From Symbiodinium natans (Eukaryota; Sar; Dinophyceae; Suessiales; Symbiodiniaceae): 64,000 bases of DNA. The translations under genes were made by a program, and so were the position numbers. The notes beneath the pieces were generated by a model. The model was not told the origin of the DNA. It made no database searches and saw only the letters and a program-made list of their open reading frames with translations. The stretch lies in NCBI GenBank assembly GCA_905221605.1, contig CAJNDS010001001.1, positions 1,666,497 through 1,730,496 of the forward strand, read 5' to 3'. Below, one piece after another: positions 44,245-54,868 of this stretch. Each line of letters begins with the position of its first letter. Within the stretch, counting starts at the first letter, position 1.

Positions 44245-46336
44245 AGGACATGTGTCCTCCGCCTGGGTTGGCCCCCCCAGCGGAGGAGAATGTTTGTGGG
44301 GCCCTGGGGGGCCTTTTCCCGCTCCCCGAGTTGCATGTGGAGTGTGCCGCTACGAAGCTCTCCAGAGGAAGTTCCCAACGGCGCAATCGGCGAATTCGAC
44401 TTCAGGTGGACACGAATGAGGCGGTACGGGCTCTCAATTGGATGGCTGGTGCCCCTCAGGATCGTGGCGCTTTTTCGCCTTCCCGGCTTCAACAGGAGGC
44501 CCTCGAACATGTGAAGGCGGCGTGTGTGGCTTCCCTTGAACTTCCCGAGGGCGCTACTTCCCCTTGTTCCCCGGAGGCAGCCTTTCGAGAGTTGCTCCGC
44601 GGCTCCTCGGTTTACGAGGCGGCCGGTTCAACCTTGGCGTCCTTCAGCCTTGACCGCGTCAGCTTGCCGGAATCTGTTCATGACTGTCCGCAGGTGACCG
44701 ACCTGCTCTACGGCACCGACGCCCATCAGTATTTGGAGGACCCCGAGCGCATGCTGAAACCAGCTGAAGACCACAGTGACATTACCCCGTACTGGGACCC
44801 CTTGTTGAGGAAGAGCGTCCGACATTACAAGTCACTCATACAGCGTTTGCATAAGATCGGCTACTGCAGCTATACTTTAACCCCAAAAGAACGAGCTGGC
44901 ATCTTCGTAGTCAAGAAGAGCGATGGTGTGCGACAGAGGCTTATCATCGACGGGCGGAGGGCGAACTTCAGGTTCGCGACTCCACCTTCAGTGCGCCTTT
45001 GTTCCCCTGAAAGCTTTGCGAAGGCAGAGATCACCTGGGAGGATTTTGATCACACTCTCTTCCCCGGCTTTGAGGCGCTCCCTGAGTTACATGTGGGGCT
45101 CTCTGACATTCGCGATTGTTTTCACCGACTCAAACAACCACGTTGGCTGCAGGAATTCTTTTGCTTCGATCCCGTGCCCGCCAAGTGGGTCGGGCTCTCG
45201 GGTCAGGAGCTCGGGGGAACACAGCTCAAGCCAGATGACCTTGTGTACCCTATGCCGTCTTCATTGCCCATGGGTTGTTCATGGAGTTTGTATTTTGCCC
45301 AGACCATCTCGGAGAAGTTGATGGGCGAGGTCAAGGGCCTAGAACAGTCTTCCTTGCTTCGCGATAGGGGACCCCCTCTGGTCATCAAAGTTCCGAGAGA
45401 GTTGCTAGAAGGTCGGAGCGACCCTGGGCCTGGAGCAGGCAAACCTCGCCCGGAGGGTGATCCCAGACATTATGTGTACGTAGACAACCTGGGGGTCTTG
45501 TCCATGGACAGGTCCGTCGTGGAGTCCTCGCTCTCCTCGATCACGGAGACATTTGAGCAGCGAGGCCTGAAGCTCCACCCTGGTGAGGTCAAATCACACA
45601 AAGTCGATGCACTGGGGTGCCGTTTGTCCGGCAGGCAATGCCGGGCCTCCTTGAAGCCGGCGCGGATGTGGAGGCTCCGGCAGGGCATCAGACACATGCT
45701 AAAGATGCGGTGTGTCTCGGGTCGTGTGTTGGAGGTTCTCATCGGACACGCTACGTATTGCTCCCTTCTCAACAGATGCCTCATGCCCATTTTTCATGCT
45801 ACATACAAGTTCATCCGAAAACATTATGGAGAGAGGGTCACGCTGTGGGCGACCGTCCGCCGCGAGTTTGAGGTCTTTGCGGCTCTCCTCCCTCTGTGTT
45901 TTTCGGACTGGTCACGCGCCTGGAATGGGTACATCTCGGCTTCTGATGCCTCGCTCACCGGATTTGGGGTGTGCGGGCGAAGAATAGATCCTGAGATTGC
46001 AGCCCAGGTTGGGAGAGTGCCGGAGCGAGAGCGTTTCCGGCGTTGCCCTTCGACAAGTGCACGCGCCTCTGCCCTCTCCGCTGCCTTGACAGAAAACGAG
46101 TCAGACATGGACCAGGAAGTTGAAGCACTCCTTGAGGCGGGATGGGAGGTCGACGCCAGCTTCGTTGAGGTCCCCCGTGCTTTGCTCAGGAAGTCAGACT
46201 GGGAGGTGAACCTGTATGGAAAGTGGGCTTACCCGGACGACATTCTGGTTCTAGAGGGACATGCGCTGGTCAAGTCTTTGAGCCGAATTGCGCACACTAG
46301 ACATGGCAAAGATGCACGGCAACTCCTCTTAGTCGA
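44241..46336 (+). CDS. Retroelement ORF2, reverse transcriptase and RNase H, truncated by gap
   Basis: Open from the ATGA overlap to the N gap, about 698 codons. RT motifs in order: KKSDGVRQRLIIDGRRANF; LSDIRDCFHRLKQP (motif A Asp); SSLPMGCSWSLYFAQ (motif B); HYVYVDNLGVLSMD (motif C as YVDN, not YxDD); and LKLHPGEVKSHKVDALGC. RNase H follows: ISASDASLTGFGV (first Asp), VLEGHALVKSL (Glu), and LLLVD at the gap (likely third Asp). RT next to RNase H with a DAS motif suits Ty3- or DIRS-type elements; I favour DIRS-like, whose tyrosine recombinase would lie in or beyond the gap. No LTR is identified. The second Asp of motif C is replaced by Asn, so activity is uncertain. Confidence 0.88.
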
Positions 46337-46436
46337 NNNNNNNNNNNNNNNNNNNNNNNNNNNNNNNNNNNNNNNNNNNNNNNNNNNNNNNNNNNNNNNN
46401 NNNNNNNNNNNNNNNNNNNNNNNNNNNNNNNNNNNN
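46337..46436. other. Assembly gap of 100 N
   Basis: Exactly 100 N, a usual placeholder for a gap of unknown size. It interrupts the retroelement; frames running through it are not real. Confidence 0.99.
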
Positions 46437-46509
46437 GGTTTTTTTCGCTCTTCAGGGGTGGGGGGGGGGGTAAGGAAGGGGGGGGTGTTTAAAATTTCGC
46501 TTGCCCTCT

Positions 46510-46749
46510 GATGACATCCATGCCGGCAAACATGGTTTTTTTCGGTGTTTTTTGCGCGTTGTTGCCGAATGACGACGTCCATGCTGCAAAACATCGGTTT
46601 TTTCGGTGTTTTTGCTGGTTGTTGCCAGATGATGACGTCCATGCCGCCAACATCGGTCTTTTCCGTGTTTTTGTTCGTCGTTGTCGGATGGTGACGTCCA
46701 TGCTGCAAACATCGGTATTTTCGGTGTTTTGGCTCGTTCTTGCTTGTTG
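46510..46749 (+). repeat. Tandem repeat, four 60-bp units
   Basis: Units begin GATGACGTCCATGCTGCAAA, then CATCGGTTTTTTCGGTGTTT and a GTTGTTGCC end. About 85-90% alike by eye. No gene from here to the trinucleotide repeat. Confidence 0.85.
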
Positions 46750-46967
46750 GGGGGGGGGGGGTGGGGGGGGGTTTTCATCTCAAGGGGGTTAAGAACGTCC
46801 GTTGCCGGCCCCCCATCCCCAAGCAAAACTAGCATCCATTTCTCTGTTCCAAAAGTAGCTGCCGCAAAACACAAGATGCGATATAACTTAAAATGCTCAA
46901 AAACCCAAGCGAAACGCACGTCCTTGCCGCCCCGTACCAAGGCGCCTGCGGCGCGCGACGCGTAGTG

Positions 46968-47110
<143 letters not shown>

Positions 47111-47203
47111 GCTACTGCTACTGCTACTGCTACTACTACTACTGCAACTACCGCAACTATTGCTGCTACTACACTGCTGCTCCTGCTATCAAGCAGATCA
47201 CAG

Positions 47204-47294
47204 GCAGATGGAGCTGCCCGCTGCGGACCGCTTCAAGGCAATCACGGCAGCTCTGGCAGGCGGCCGTCGCGGCCCTTTTCATGGCCCTTCTTGA
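47204..47294 (+). CDS. Candidate exon after the trinucleotide repeat
   Basis: AG|GC acceptor (TCACAG|GCAGATG). Contains MELPAADRFKAITAALAGGR and ends TGA. Unrecognised. Confidence 0.45.
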
Positions 47295-47374
47295 AGGCTC
47301 AGGGAGCTTAGCAAGTATAAGTTTCTAGAGTAGGTACCCTGAGTTGGGCTATCCTAATTGAACTATGGCCGGAC

Positions 47375-48091
47375 TTGAACCAACTTGATAAGTTCCCGGA
47401 CCCTGCTAGTTGTGATGACTTGATGACATGTCTTCTAAGGGTGATTCTGGACTTCTTCGGCAGAAGATCTCTTGGCAAAGAGCCCCTGAACCCTCAACTC
47501 CAAACTTTCGACGATGCCCAAATCTTCTCACGTGCCAGCTCTCCCAGCGACGACAGAGACCTGTGCGCTGGAGCACACACTGCTTTGTGCCCGGCACTCG
47601 CGCCTTTCTTTCCGCTTGGTTGTGATTGGGGTCACGGGATGCGTTGGGCCTCGGGCCGGGGGCCGAAAGCGGGGTTGTGCCAGGCCCTGGCTTCTTAGGG
47701 TAGTTGCATGGGCCCTGATCATGAACCCTTAATTGGGGAACCCGTCTAACCCCTACACCCTAAATCTTATAAAACCCATAGGAGGTATTCAAGGATTTTG
47801 CATGAAGCAGTGGCTTGGGATGGTGGAAAGGACGGAGGCAACCCCGGTCTCGCAGTTGAGCAGAAGTCTTGAAGGCTTTAGGGTTGAGGGTTTAGGGTTT
47901 GGCTTTAGGTTTAAGGTTTGGGGTTTAAGGTTAGGGGTTTCGAGCCTGCTCTGTCCTTCCAAGTGTGGAAGGACTATGCCGGGGGGTGAAGACTCTCTTC
48001 CCCATGCCATTGGTTGTTTTTTGTGTCTCCTGGTCTTGCAACCTCGGTCTTGGATCGGCTTGCTTTCATGCTTGCTTTCCTCTTTGCAAAG
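47375..48091. other. Stretch with competing open frames, no firm gene
   Basis: Three overlapping frames at 47375-47732 are open for 60-107 codons (one has VILDFFGRRSLGKEP). None is clearly protein-like throughout or flanked by good splice sites. Confidence 0.3.
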
Positions 48092-48169
48092 GTCGTCGAC
48101 GAAGAGCTGCAGCGACTTCGCGCGCAGATGGAGAGCTGGAAGCCCAGTCGTCGTCGTGACATGGTCTGA
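48092..48169 (+). CDS. Candidate 3' exon
   Basis: A pyrimidine-rich tract and TTTGCAAAG precede VVDEELQRLRAQMESWKPSR; the frame ends RRRDMV, TGA. A GT at 48164 could be a donor instead. Confidence 0.5.
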   Translation, partial: VVDEELQRLRAQMESWKPSRRRDMV

Positions 48170-48224
48170 AATCCCTTCGTGTCGCTCTGTTGAAACATCT
48201 GATCAGACCACAAGTTCCTGTTCC

Positions 48225-48320
48225 CTAAACCATAAACCCTAAACCCTAAACCCTAAACCCTAAACCCTAAACCCTAAACCCTAAACCCTAAACCCTAAAC
48301 CCTAAACCCTAAACCCTAAG
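48225..48320 (+). repeat. CCCTAAA array
   Basis: About twelve perfect units after one CCATAAA unit. Confidence 0.95.
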
Positions 48321-48381
48321 CAAAAACCACGTTGAAGCCGCTTGGCCTAGCCCTTGTCACACTCTTTGGTTTGACCCTCGT

Positions 48382-48495
48382 TACTTGCAGATTCATGGGT
48401 ACCTGCAAGTAGGGTTGGAAGTACCCTAGGCAAGGTGATAACCATAGTTGTCCTACTTCTCAACCTACTTACAAGCACCCATGAACCTCCAAGTA
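48382..48495 (+). mobile_element. Foldback element, TACTTGGAGGTTC family
   Basis: Arms TACTTGCAGATTCATGGGTA and CACCCATGAACCTCCAAGTA; interior AAGGTGATAACCATAGTTG. 114 bp. Confidence 0.8.
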
Positions 48496-48584
48496 CGCCC
48501 CTAAACGCTGAACCCTAAACCCTAAACCCTAAACCCGAATCCTTAAACACGAAACCCTAAACCCTAAACCCCTAAACCCTGAAG

Positions 48585-48692
48585 GTCGTGACGTGTCCTC
48601 TGAAGCGGCGGAGACGCTGGCAAAGGAGCTGAACCAGCTGGACACCCAGGCAACGGCACGCTGGGCGACGCTGCAGGACGGCCACCCGTGGG
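48585..48692 (+). CDS. Candidate internal exon, helical
   Basis: Contains SSEAAETLAKELNQLDTQAT then ARWATLQDGHPW; acceptor CTGAAG after CCCTAAA units, TTTAGGG units follow. Confidence 0.5.
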
Positions 48693-48837
48693 GTGCTGGG
48701 GGTTTAGGGTTTAGGGTTTGGGGTTTAGGGTTTAGGGTTTAGGGTTTAGGGTTGGAGACAGAGGCTTCTCGGGGGCTTCAGGGGCTTTCAGAGTTTTGGG
48801 GGCTTCGGAGTTTCGTCTTTGAAACCTTTCGAAGGGG

Positions 48838-49065
48838 CTGAGTGCTGCTACGAAAGCAGTACCTACAGATGTGAATCTGCAGCAACCCACCAAACGTGTG
48901 ACCTGGGTGACATCAACAGAGTCACGTTTTGCATCAACCGGGCACTTCTCGAGAGGTCGGCGCCGTATTCTATGGGGGATTAAAATTCAGAGAACTGCCC
49001 ACAGAAGCGTCGTCTCCGAGATGGTTGGTGTCAAAAGCTTTGGACATATGTTGGGTCGGTCTTGA
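48838..49065 (+). CDS. Candidate 3' exon, long frame
   Basis: 75-codon frame to TGA containing NLQQPTKRVTWVTSTESRFA, SRGRRRILWGIKIQR and VVSEMVGVKSFGHML. The left edge is uncertain. Unrecognised. Confidence 0.4.
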   Translation: MSAATKAVPTDVNLQQPTKRVTWVTSTESRFASTGHFSRGRRRILWGIKIQRTAHRSVVSEMVGVKSFGHMLGRS

Positions 49066-50079
49066 TTTTGGTCCCTGTGGGCCAGGTCCTGTTAACAAGG
49101 GCGTAAGGCCCTGAACCCTAAATCCCAAACCTAAACCCCAAACCCTAAACGCTAAGCCCTAAGCCCTACACCCCAAACCCTCAAAAACCTAAGCCCTAAA
49201 CCCAAGTCAAAGCAATCCCCAATGTGGCGGCCTCATCAGCCCTGCCCCAGGCCAGTCAGGCCTCGCCGACCCCGTGAGAGAAGCCGGGGTTTCGGGTTAA
49301 GGGTTTAGAGTTTAGGGTTTCGGGTTTACCCGTGAGAGAAGCCGGGGTTTAGGGTTCACCTGGAGGTTCATGTGGGTACTTGTATAGAAGTCGGGATAAG
49401 AAGTATGCTATATACTTCTGACGATCGTACCTATGGGTACCCCAATGAAAAGGAGCTTACTCGACTCCGTTTCAAGAGTAACCCCCGCAAAGGGACCCCA
49501 ATTGAGGAGAGCCCCCCCTCCCACCCCCGCCTGAAGGCGAGACCCCGAAACCCGAAATTGTACCCTGTACTACCCTAAACCCCACATTAAACCCTAAAAC
49601 ATGGCTCAGGAATTCCTGTACCCTAAACCCTAAACCCTAAACCCTAAACCCTAAACCCTAAACCCTAAACCATGAAGCAGGATGCCCATGTTGAAGCATG
49701 GCTGCTGCACCGCTGAACCATTGGAGAGCACAAAGGGGCTCCCGGAGCTGTGCAGGCGAGGAGGTTACGTTTAGGGGTTTAGGGGTTTAGGGTTTAGGGT
49801 TTAGGGTTTAGGGTTTAGGGTTTAGGGTTTAGGGTTTAGGGGAATTCGGGAAGTAGGTGGGGTATATTGAGGGGCACATGGGGTACCCAGTTCTAAGCCC
49901 TAAGCCCTAAGCCCTAAGCCCTGAGCCCTGAGCCCTGAGCCCTAAGCCCTAAGCCCTTCAAGCCCTAAGCCCTGAACCCTGAGCCCTGAACCCTAAACCC
50001 TGAACCTTAACCCCAACTCCCCTCCAAAGAACTAGTGAGCTAGTAGTGTGATGGCTTCAAGTAGCTTCTCTGCCTGCAG

Positions 50080-50164
50080 CGTTCGTTAATGAATCCCCCA
50101 CGCCGTTCGCTGCGATGCGCTGCTGCGGGAAAAAGAATCAAAGCCGCGTGGCGGGGCTCAAGGG
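50080..50164 (+). CDS. Candidate internal exon
   Basis: Acceptor TGCCTGCAG, donor CAAGG|GTCAGC. Contains NESPTPFAAMRCCGKKNQSR. Confidence 0.45.
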
Positions 50165-50671
50165 TCAGCCCTAAACCCCCTTAAACCGCCATAAGCCCCC
50201 GCCCCCGCAACCCGCCTAAACTCCCTCAACTTCCTAAACTCCCTAAGCCCCGAAGCCACCAAAAGCTCCCGAAGTGCCAAAACGCCCCAGGAAACCCCAA
50301 AAGGCGCCCGGGGCTGCCAGAGGCAAAGGATAAGGTGTACTTGCGGCTTTAGGGGTTTTTAGGGAGTCGGGTTTGGCAGGTTCATCAGGGGACTCGCAAG
50401 TAGGCTTTCTAAGTACCCTGAAGAACGTAAGAACCACAGTGCGAACCCTACTTGTAGGTACACCCTAAACCCTGAACCTAAATCCTAAACTGCAAACCTA
50501 CTCATAAGAACCGAAAACCAATGAATCCAGAAGTTTAAAAAAACTAAATCCTGACTTAATTGTTGCCTTGAACCCATAGAAGTTAAAAAAAAAAAACACT
50601 AAATCCTGATTTAATTGTTGCCTTGAACCCATAAGAACCTCCAAGTATTCCAAGTTCTTGGGCTCTCCGAG

Positions 50672-50731
50672 TCTGCAACCGAGGCCCAAAAGTTCGTCGC
50701 TGCATCGCGCCGACCCAAGCTTCGCTCCGGG
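50672..50731 (+). CDS. Candidate internal exon
   Basis: Acceptor CTCCGAG. Encodes SATEAQKFVAASRRPKLRSG. Followed by CCCTAAA/CCCTAAG units. Confidence 0.4.
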
Positions 50732-50869
50732 GTGGGGGACTTTGGGGGGCCCTAAACCCTAAAACCCAAAACCCAAAACCCTAAGCCCTAAGCCCTAAGC
50801 CCTAAGCCCTAAACCCTAAACCCTAAACCCTAAACCCTAAACCCTATCGACACCAAACCCCAAGCCCAG

Positions 50870-50940
50870 GCTTGAATGTCATGTTCTGAAGGATGAAAAG
50901 CAGGCCAGCCAGTTGACACTTGACCCCCTCCCTCTGGCTG
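50870..50940 (+). CDS. Candidate internal exon
   Basis: AG|GC acceptor (GCCCAG|GCTTGA), donor GGCTG|GTTCTTATTTAGGG. Encodes LECHVLKDEKQASQLTLDPL. Confidence 0.45.
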
Positions 50941-51260
50941 GTTCTTATTTAGGGTTTAGGGTTTAGGGTTTAGGGTTTAGGGTTTAGGGTTTACCCTCAA
51001 CCCTAATTCCCTCATTCCCGACTAAGAACCAGGGGGCCCTCTCCCTCTCGAGATTTCTTGCTCTGAGGTGCCTGGAGCCCAAACCTGGTTTTCGGGTTCA
51101 GGGCCGAGGGGTTGAGGGGTGTAGGGTTTAGGGGTTTTGGGGTTTAGGTTTTAGGGGTTTAAAGGGGTTAGGGTTTAGGGTTTAGGGTTTGGGGTTTGGG
51201 GTTTGGGGTTTATGGCTTAAGGTTTAGGGTTCAGGGTTGAGGGTCCATTGCCTACTTGCC

Positions 51261-51341
51261 ATGGCTCGTAGCGCCACCCTGGTGCTGGTGGCCGCCGCCT
51301 GGAAGCGCGAGGAGAACCCCAGCTGCTGGACAGCGGCTTGA
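51261..51341 (+). CDS. Candidate 5' exon or small ORF
   Basis: ATG start, MARSATLVLVAAAWKREENP, then TGA or a GC donor just before it. Hydrophobic start could be a signal segment. Confidence 0.3.
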   Translation: MARSATLVLVAAAWKREENPSCWTAA

Positions 51342-51815
51342 TGGAAGCTGTGGGTTGGGACCTTCATTTTCCTTATGATTATTTCGGGTTCAGTATTTTG
51401 GGGTTTAGGGTTTCGGGTATAGGGTTGTGCTCGTAGGGTTTGGGGTTGTAGGGTTCAGGGGGGGCTGGGGTCTTCTGAGGAAGCCAAGATACACCATCCT
51501 CATGTAGCCATCAGACCTTGAACCCTCAACTCAAGAACCTTAACCTTGACAATCAGAGTTTGCTGCTACCCCTGTGTTTGGTTACCTCTTTTTAAATATC
51601 CGTTGTATAGCCCGCGATACGCCGTGATTAGGCGATCACGCGATAGTCCTGTGACCCCGGAACCGGTGTGCGGGGCTACCGGGCCACTCTCTGTACGTGA
51701 ACCCTGCTGCCTATTTAGAATTGGACGCTGGCTTGCCTTGCCAGAGCCTGTTTCGGAACCCCGTCATTACCCATCATAGTAGACTCCCTAAGCCCTACAA
51801 AGCCCAAAATCGCCC

Positions 51816-51928
51816 TACTTGGAGGATCATGGGTACTTGCAAGTACGGCTATAAGTAGGGTAACTATGGTGATGACCTTATTCAGGGTACTGAAAACCCT
51901 GCCTACAAGTACCCATGAACCTCCAAGT
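51816..51928 (+). mobile_element. Foldback element, TACTTGGAGGTTC family
   Basis: Arms TACTTGGAGGATCATGGGTA and TACCCATGAACCTCCAAGT are near-perfect over 19 bp; 113 bp long. The interior is inverted relative to the other copies (AACTATGGTGATGACCTT). Confidence 0.85.
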
Positions 51929-52185
51929 CTACGCGCCCTAAGGACGGTTACACGTACGAGCTATGCTGCGGCCCCACCCCGCGGCCGGATTGCTTCCCGG
52001 GACGGGCCATTGTGAGCTTGGGGGGATTTGGGGTTTTCAGCGTTGAGGGATGGAGGGTTGGTAGGGTTTAGGGATTGAAGGTTTAAAGGGTTAAGGGATT
52101 GAGGGTTATGGGCTTTAGGGTTTGGGGATTGAGGGAAAGACCGAAAGCCCAAAACCCCAAATCTCCGACAAAACCTTCCTGCAAG

Positions 52186-52317
52186 GAGCCATCGCCCCTC
52201 ACACCAGGGAACGCTGCTGCCATAGCCCATGTGGTCAGGCGTTGCGCGGCAGGAGATCTTCCTTCATTGCTCACGAGGGGCGGGAGGGGAGGGTCCTCTT
52301 GGAGGTACCTTTCATAG
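52186..52317 (+). CDS. Candidate exon
   Basis: Acceptor TGCAAG. Contains LTPGNAAAIAHVVRRCAAGD then LPSLLTRGGRGG, to TAG. A second open frame overlaps, so moderate confidence only. Confidence 0.4.
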   Translation, partial: EPSPLTPGNAAAIAHVVRRCAAGDLPSLLTRGGRGGSSWRYLS

Positions 52318-52419
52318 CCGATACAGTAAAGGCTTTCTACGAAGGCCGAAGAAGGCACTCTACCCAACAGGAATTCTACAATCCCAAGGCCTTCTACAAA
52401 GACCAAAAGAGATTCTGGG

Positions 52420-52575
52420 AAGGAACCCCAAAGCGGAGATCCTCATGGGAACCCCAAACAGGGAACCCCAAGAGTTTGGTAGGAATATACAGCGAATATA
52501 TGGGCCCTGGTCGGCTTTGAAAGCGTTCTCACCCATCGCATTCCTTTTCTTGGGGTTCCGTTTTTGGGGTTCCCA
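52420..52575 (+). repeat. GGAACCCCAAA inverted repeat
   Basis: GGAACCCCAAA occurs three times at 52420-52475 and its complement TTTGGGGTTCC twice at 52549-52573, so the region can fold back. Confidence 0.6.
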
Positions 52576-52699
52576 GTAAAGTCCCTTTATACAAGGGATT
52601 CTACGCAGGAGCCCCCAAAAGGGGATTCTGGCTTAGGGCTTATAGGGTGTAGGGTTTAGGGTTCAGGATTGAGGGTTTAGGGCCACAAGGGATTTCCAG

Positions 52700-52760
52700 T
52701 TGGAACGCAGGATCCAGCAGCTGTCACGCAGCCTTTGCCCCAGGCCGCTGCGCTTGTGCC
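52700..52760 (+). CDS. Candidate internal exon
   Basis: Acceptor GATTTCCAG|TTGGAA, donor GTGCC|GTATTA. Encodes LERRIQQLSRSLCPRPLRLC. Confidence 0.5.
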
Positions 52761-52774
52761 GTATTAACGCTTTG

Positions 52775-52918
52775 ACCCCTAAGCCCTAAGCCCTAAGCCC
52801 TAAGCCCTAAGCCCTAAGCCCTAAGCCCTAAGCCCTAAGCCCTAAGCCCTAAGCCCTAAGCCCTAAGCCCTGAGCCCTAAGCCCTAAGCCCTAAGCCCTA
52901 AACCCTAAACCCTAAACA
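52775..52918 (+). repeat. Homogenised CCCTAAG array
   Basis: About 18 CCCTAAG units with one CCCTGAG, then three CCCTAAA units at the right edge. Confidence 0.95.
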
Positions 52919-52920
52919 AG

Positions 52921-53019
52921 GCGGCAGCTGTCCAACACCACACTGGTGACCGGCCTCTGGAATTTGCACAGGGAGGAGTGGCCCTCCCATGATCGATACC
53001 AGGAGAGCCATGAAGAGGG
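52921..53019 (+). CDS. Candidate internal exon
   Basis: AG|GC acceptor directly after the array; donor GAGGG|GTTTCG. Contains SNTTLVTGLWNLHREEWPSH then DRYQESHEE. Confidence 0.55.
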
Positions 53020-53029
53020 GTTTCGGGGT

Positions 53030-53190
53030 TTTAGGGGTTTAGGGGTTTAGGAGATTAGGGGTTTAGGGTTTAAGGGGTTTAGGGTTTAGGGGTTTAGGGG
53101 TTTAGGGGTTTAGGGGTTTAGGGGTTTAGGGGTTTAGGGGTTTAGGGGTTTAGGGGTTTAGGGGTTTAGGGGTTTAGGGTTTCGGGCTTT
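53030..53190 (+). repeat. TTTAGGGG array
   Basis: 8-bp variant units, mostly perfect, immediately after the exon-like island. Confidence 0.95.
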
Positions 53191-53236
53191 GGGTTTAGGG
53201 ATTGAGGGATTAAGAGATTTTAGGATTCGGGCTACA

Positions 53237-53308
53237 GTAGCCCAGCGTTGCCCACTTGCCCTTTTCGGTGACCCCCAAGAAATTCTGCAATTGACTATTG
53301 AACCACCC
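53237..53308 (+). CDS. Candidate exon
   Basis: Contains AQRCPLALFGDPQEILQLTI; acceptor GCTACAG, donor not clear. Confidence 0.4.
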
Positions 53309-53577
53309 CAAAAAACAAAAAGAAACAAAAAAGAGGATACAACCCTATTTTCGGACCCATACTTGTAGTGGGGTAACAGAAAGCTGGGCCACGTGGGGAG
53401 ACCATCAACGTTTTCGAACGTGCAATTGGGCACCAAGGTGCAACGACATTTTAGGGTTCCTTGCTCCTGTTCGGGGTCCCTGTTACGGACCGTCGTCCTT
53501 AACGCGCGCCAAAAAAAGGATTAGTCTCTCTCGCTCTCTCTCTCTCTCTCCCACAACTTGCCCTGTTAAACATTGTA

Positions 53578-53689
53578 TACTTGGAGGTTCCTTGGTACTT
53601 ATAGGCAGGGTTATATACCCTAAAATAGGTTGTAGCCATAGTTCCCCTACTTATAGCCCTACTTATAACTACCCATGAACCCTCAAGTA
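53578..53689 (+). mobile_element. Foldback element, TACTTGGAGGTTC family
   Basis: Arms TACTTGGAGGTTCCTTGGTA and TACCCATGAACCCTCAAGTA, 112 bp; interior GTTGTAGCCATAGTTCCCC. Confidence 0.8.
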
Positions 53690-53884
53690 GCCCCATAGCA
53701 GCCCATGTCCATACCTCTCCAGACCGCCGCCCATGTCCATACCTCTCCAGACCGCCTTGCCTCTTAGGAGGGTTTGAGAGCACAGCTCATCTAGTGTTTC
53801 GAGTATGCGCCCCCCAGTACGGGCCCCAATTTTTTTGTTTTGGGTAGGGGTTCCTCCATTCGCCCCATAACCTTTTGAATTCAG

Positions 53885-53976
53885 AGCTCGTGCAGGAGGG
53901 AGATGGACATTCGTCACTGGCCCGGAGAGTCAAGCTTGCTCTGCCCATGTCGGCGGTGAACTTGATTCACTCTTAA
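53885..53976 (+). CDS. Candidate 3' exon
   Basis: Acceptor AATTCAG|AGCTCG. Contains GDGHSSLARRVKLALPMSAV then NLIHS, TAA. Confidence 0.45.
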
Positions 53977-54272
53977 CCCTAAGCCCTGATAGCGTCAAAC
54001 CCTGAAACCCTGACACCCTGAAACCCTGCAACCCTGAAACCCTGAAACCCTGAAACCCTGAACCCAAAGCCCTCACCCTGAGCCCAAAACCCTAAGCCCG
54101 AAAACCCTTGCAGAAGTACTTCTAACCCCAATAACCCTAAACCCTAAGCCCTAAGCCCTAAGCCCTAAACCCTAAACCCTAAACCCTAAACCCTAAACCC
54201 TAAACCCTAACCCCTAAACCCTAAACCCTAAACCCTAAACCCTAAACCCTGAACCCTCCAAGCTGGGGCGAG

Positions 54273-54370
54273 GTTCCAGAAGTACTTCGCCTGGATGAGC
54301 CACCTGCTGCAGAAGCCCCAGGCGCTGGTCGTCTTCGGGGAAGCCGAGACGCTGCGGTACGCCGTGGCTT
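54273..54370 (+). CDS. Candidate internal exon, strong
   Basis: Acceptor GGCGAG, donor GGCTT|GTCCTA. Contains FQKYFAWMSHLLQKPQALVV then FGEAETLRYAVA: mixed hydrophobic pattern of a folded domain. Unrecognised. Confidence 0.55.
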
Positions 54371-54547
54371 GTCCTAAGGGCTTAGGGTTTTTTACGGATT
54401 TTAGGGCATAGGGCTTAGGGCTTAGGGTTTGGGGCTTAGGGGCTTAGTATAAGGGCTTAGGGCTTTTAGGGTTTAGGGCTTAGGGCTTAGGGTTTGGGGC
54501 TTAGGGGCTTAGTATAAGGGCTTAGGGCTCTGGGATCCGCTCTTCAG

Positions 54548-54591
54548 GAGCTTTTGGAAGCTACAGCGCTCTGGGCACTTGGCTCTTCGGG
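54548..54591 (+). CDS. Candidate internal exon
   Basis: Acceptor CTCTTCAG|GAGCTT, donor TCGG|GGTAAAG region. Encodes ELLEATALWALGS. Confidence 0.4.
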
Positions 54592-54801
54592 GTAAAGGGT
54601 TTAGGGTTTTCGGGTATAGGGCCCCGCTCCCCTTTAAAAATGAAAAAAAACTAGTTCCAAAAAAAAACTTTCGTTGAACACTTTCGTTCAAAACGTTCGT
54701 TCAAAACGTTTTTTTCAAAACGTTATTGGGACCCAAACCCTATACAATTTCTATAAGCCCTGAACCCTCAGCCCTCAACCCTCAACCCTAAACCCTTGCA
54801 G

Positions 54802-54868
54802 CTTCGTGAGGCTTCTGTCAGACAAGCCCGTGGTCTCTCACTTCTCAGCTGCCTGGTGGAGGCAGGAT
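54802..54868 (+). CDS. Candidate internal exon
   Basis: Acceptor CCTTGCAG|CTTCGT, donor GGAT|GTTTAGGG. Encodes LREASVRQARGLSLLSCLVE. Confidence 0.45.

Noticed and set aside
43270-44510. Minus-strand frames of 136-189 codons in the retroelement
   Set aside because: Shadows of ORF1 and ORF2; Pro/Ser/Arg-rich with no motif.
52775-52918. CRISPR-like array
   Set aside because: Pure 7-bp tandem units without spacers in a eukaryotic-type sequence.
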